Below are positions 5,615 to 6,758 of a stretch of DNA of 6,758 bases, in pieces. The notes beneath the pieces are model-generated. The model searched no databases. It was not told the origin of the DNA and saw only the letters and a program-made list of their open reading frames with translations. Position 1 is the first letter of the stretch. Every line of letters begins with the position of its first letter. The translations under genes and the position numbers were made by a program. The stretch is from Candidatus Agathobaculum merdigallinarum (GTDB taxonomy: Bacteria; Bacillota; Clostridia; Oscillospirales; Butyricicoccaceae): NCBI GenBank assembly GCA_019115425.1, contig DXDO01000192.1:1-6758 (forward strand), in the 5' to 3' direction.

Positions 5615-6631
5615 TTATTCGGCCGGCGTATCCGTGCCGGTTTGTGCCTCGGCCGGAGCGCCGATTCCGTCATCGAATGTGATCGCTTCCACCTCGCTGG
5701 AGGTTTCACCGACTTGACGGTAGAGCGCCAACCCATCGGACGAAATAAAGTAAGTGCCCATAAGGGAATTCGTGTTCTGCGCATTCTTTCCATATACATA
5801 TACGGTCAGACACGCCTTGTCATCCACCATAACAAAGCCGGGGCCTGGTTTCAGGCTGTATTCGTCCATGGATTCACCGGGCAAGCCGATTTCCTCCGGC
5901 GTGACCGTACTGAACAACGCCTGTGCGGAGGAGAAGGAAAGAAGCGTGCCGGCGCCCAGAAGAGAGGAGGCGAAATCCTGTCCCTCTACATTGTCCAGCG
6001 TGATCAGGCAGCTGGTGGGCGTCCAGTCGATCCGGACGCGGAAACGCATGTCCTCACTGTGCGCATAGCTGCTGTATGGCGCGATAGCGGGCGCCTGCTC
6101 TTCGCCGTCGGTTTGCTCGGCGTCGGCGGGGGCTGCGGCGGCCGTTTCCGCCGCGACGGGTGCGTCACCCTCGGTCAAAACAGCCTGACGCTGGAGAACC
6201 ACAGAACCAGCTTCGGAATCGGCAGAGAATTCCCCGTCGCTTTCGAGCCGCAGCTCGTTTTCCTCATTTGTCAGCAGAGCCACATAGTCCTCTATAATAG
6301 CCGGAAGCTGCCCTTCGGCAAACTGTTGGTAATCATAAGAGACGTAGCCGGCAGGAACACTCTCGCCGGAATCGGCTGTTTGTCCTTCGGAATCGTCGGA
6401 TGCAGCCTCGTCGCCGGAATCAGCCTCGCCATTCTCGCCGGTAGGCGGCGTGAGGACAGAGATCAGCCGGCCGCCGGCCTCCGCAGGGAGAACCTGCTCG
6501 AGCGAAGGGATGGTATCCCCACCATAGGTATAAGAGGAGAGCGTTTCGTTTTCCTGCTCACCGCCGCCGCAGGCACAGAGCAGGCAGAGCGAAAGCGCGG
6601 CAAAAAAAACGCATTTGTACTTCATATTCAC
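5615..6631 (-). CDS. Secreted lipoprotein of unknown function
   Basis: The GTG at 6631-6629 is preferred as start: AAGGAG at 6647-6642 lies 10 bases upstream, whereas the ATG at 6652 would place that site inside the gene. This gives 338 residues. The N-terminus has MKYK, a hydrophobic core FFAALSLCLL and a lipobox LCAC with Cys21 as the lipid-bearing residue; Cys at position -2 of the box is unusual but tolerable. After the anchor come an acidic low-complexity stretch (about 65-92, rich in Glu, Asp, Ser, Gly) and an Ala/Pro/Glu-rich stretch (about 155-183). A folded C-terminal part follows (about 195-322), with RFRVRIDW, TVYVYGKNAQ and MGTYFISSDGLALYR, alternating like beta strands. I do not recognise the family. 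It converges on the YjfB gene through a shared terminator. A membrane-attached protein is secure; its role is unknown, and the C-terminal part might be a substrate-binding or wall-associated domain. Confidence 0.82.
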   Translation of the reverse strand: MNMKYKCVFFAALSLCLLCACGGGEQENETLSSYTYGGDTIPSLEQVLPAEAGGRLISVLTPPTGENGEADSGDEAASDDSEGQTADSGESVPAGYVSYDYQQFAEGQLPAIIEDYVALLTNEENELRLESDGEFSADSEAGSVVLQRQAVLTEGDAPVAAETAAAAPADAEQTDGEEQAPAIAPYSSYAHSEDMRFRVRIDWTPTSCLITLDNVEGQDFASSLLGAGTLLSFSSAQALFSTVTPEEIGLPGESMDEYSLKPGPGFVMVDDKACLTVYVYGKNAQNTNSLMGTYFISSDGLALYRQVGETSSEVEAITFDDGIGAPAEAQTGTDTPAE

Positions 6632-6641
6632 ACGGTTTGAA

Positions 6642-6647
6642 CTCCTT
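6642..6647 (-). promoter_or_regulatory. Ribosome binding site of the lipoprotein gene
   Basis: AAGGAG on the minus strand is 10 bases from GTG 6631 and 16 from ATG 6625, so it favours the GTG start and argues against the ATG at 6652. Confidence 0.65.
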
Positions 6648-6668
6648 CCCATGAAGTGCTTTTATTCT

Positions 6669-6697
6669 ATGTTACCTGTTTTTATTACAAAATGCAA
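6669..6697 (-). promoter_or_regulatory. Candidate sigma-A promoter of the lipoprotein gene
   Basis: On the minus strand TTGCAT (6697-6692) and TAACAT (6674-6669) are separated by 17 bases. An alternative -10, TAGAAT at 6669-6664, has a better hexamer but poor -35 spacing. Both matches are weak; the AT-rich setting and position support some promoter here. Confidence 0.3.
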
Positions 6698-6722
6698 GTC
6701 TCAACACCGAATAGTTGGAAAA

Positions 6723-6758
6723 ATGTTTGAAAAAATTGTAGCAGTGGTAAAAAGTAAC
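6723..6758 (+). CDS. Possible start of a gene cut by the right edge (acyl carrier protein-like N-terminus)
   Basis: An ATG at 6723 opens a frame of 12 codons, MFEKIVAVVKSN, that runs to the window end without a stop. The pattern MFEK-(hydrophobic, charged) is reminiscent of acyl carrier protein N-termini, but twelve residues cannot prove it. The upstream ribosome site is poor (GGA three bases before ATG). It would be divergent to the lipoprotein gene, with about 90 bases between the two starts to hold both promoters. Confidence 0.35.
   Translation, partial: MFEKIVAVVKSN

Noticed and set aside
5570..6640. Long plus-strand open frame of 356 codons opposite the lipoprotein
   Set aside because: It starts inside the terminator, has no ribosome site, and reads as Arg/Gly-rich sequence without domains. 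The minus strand has a ribosome site, signal peptide and lipobox.

Overview
The window looks like chromosomal DNA of a motile, anaerobic, low-to-mid GC Firmicute of the Clostridia, most like gut Oscillospiraceae-type organisms. This is an inference from gene content: a DUF348/G5/3D cell-wall protein, a small YjfB-type motility protein, a methyl-accepting chemotaxis protein (MCP) followed by a bacteriohemerythrin module, strong AGGAGG-type ribosome binding sites and a Gram-positive lipoprotein signal. No species can be named from the sequence alone. I see no mobile element, CRISPR array, tRNA or rRNA.

Layout, left to right. A C39-like papain-fold cysteine peptidase, open at the left edge, is followed 25 bases later by an FtsE-like ABC ATPase. 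No FtsX-type permease is present in the window. A hairpin lies across the ATPase stop codon. Next come a full-length two-TM MCP and, one reading frame over, a bacteriohemerythrin domain with all seven iron ligands but no convincing start codon. A strong intrinsic terminator closes this block. A probable sigma-A promoter and a leader with two small hairpins then precede a YabE-type wall protein (TM anchor, DUF348, G5, 3D).

The 58-aa YjfB-family gene follows, preceded by a very good sigma-28/sigma-D flagellar promoter. A 34-bp perfect inverted repeat acts as a bidirectional terminator between it and a minus-strand lipoprotein of unknown function. At the right edge a plus-strand reading frame opens and runs off the window; its first residues resemble an acyl carrier protein, but only weakly.

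Two themes stand out: sensing and motility (MCP, hemerythrin, YjfB under sigma-28) and cell-envelope work (C39-like peptidase, FtsE-like ATPase, 3D protein, lipoprotein). The observation most worth following is the MCP/hemerythrin junction. An intact oxygen- or redox-binding domain sits in the +1 frame directly behind the MCP stop codon. This means either a one-base disruption of a fusion receptor, a recoding event, or a poorly initiated separate gene.
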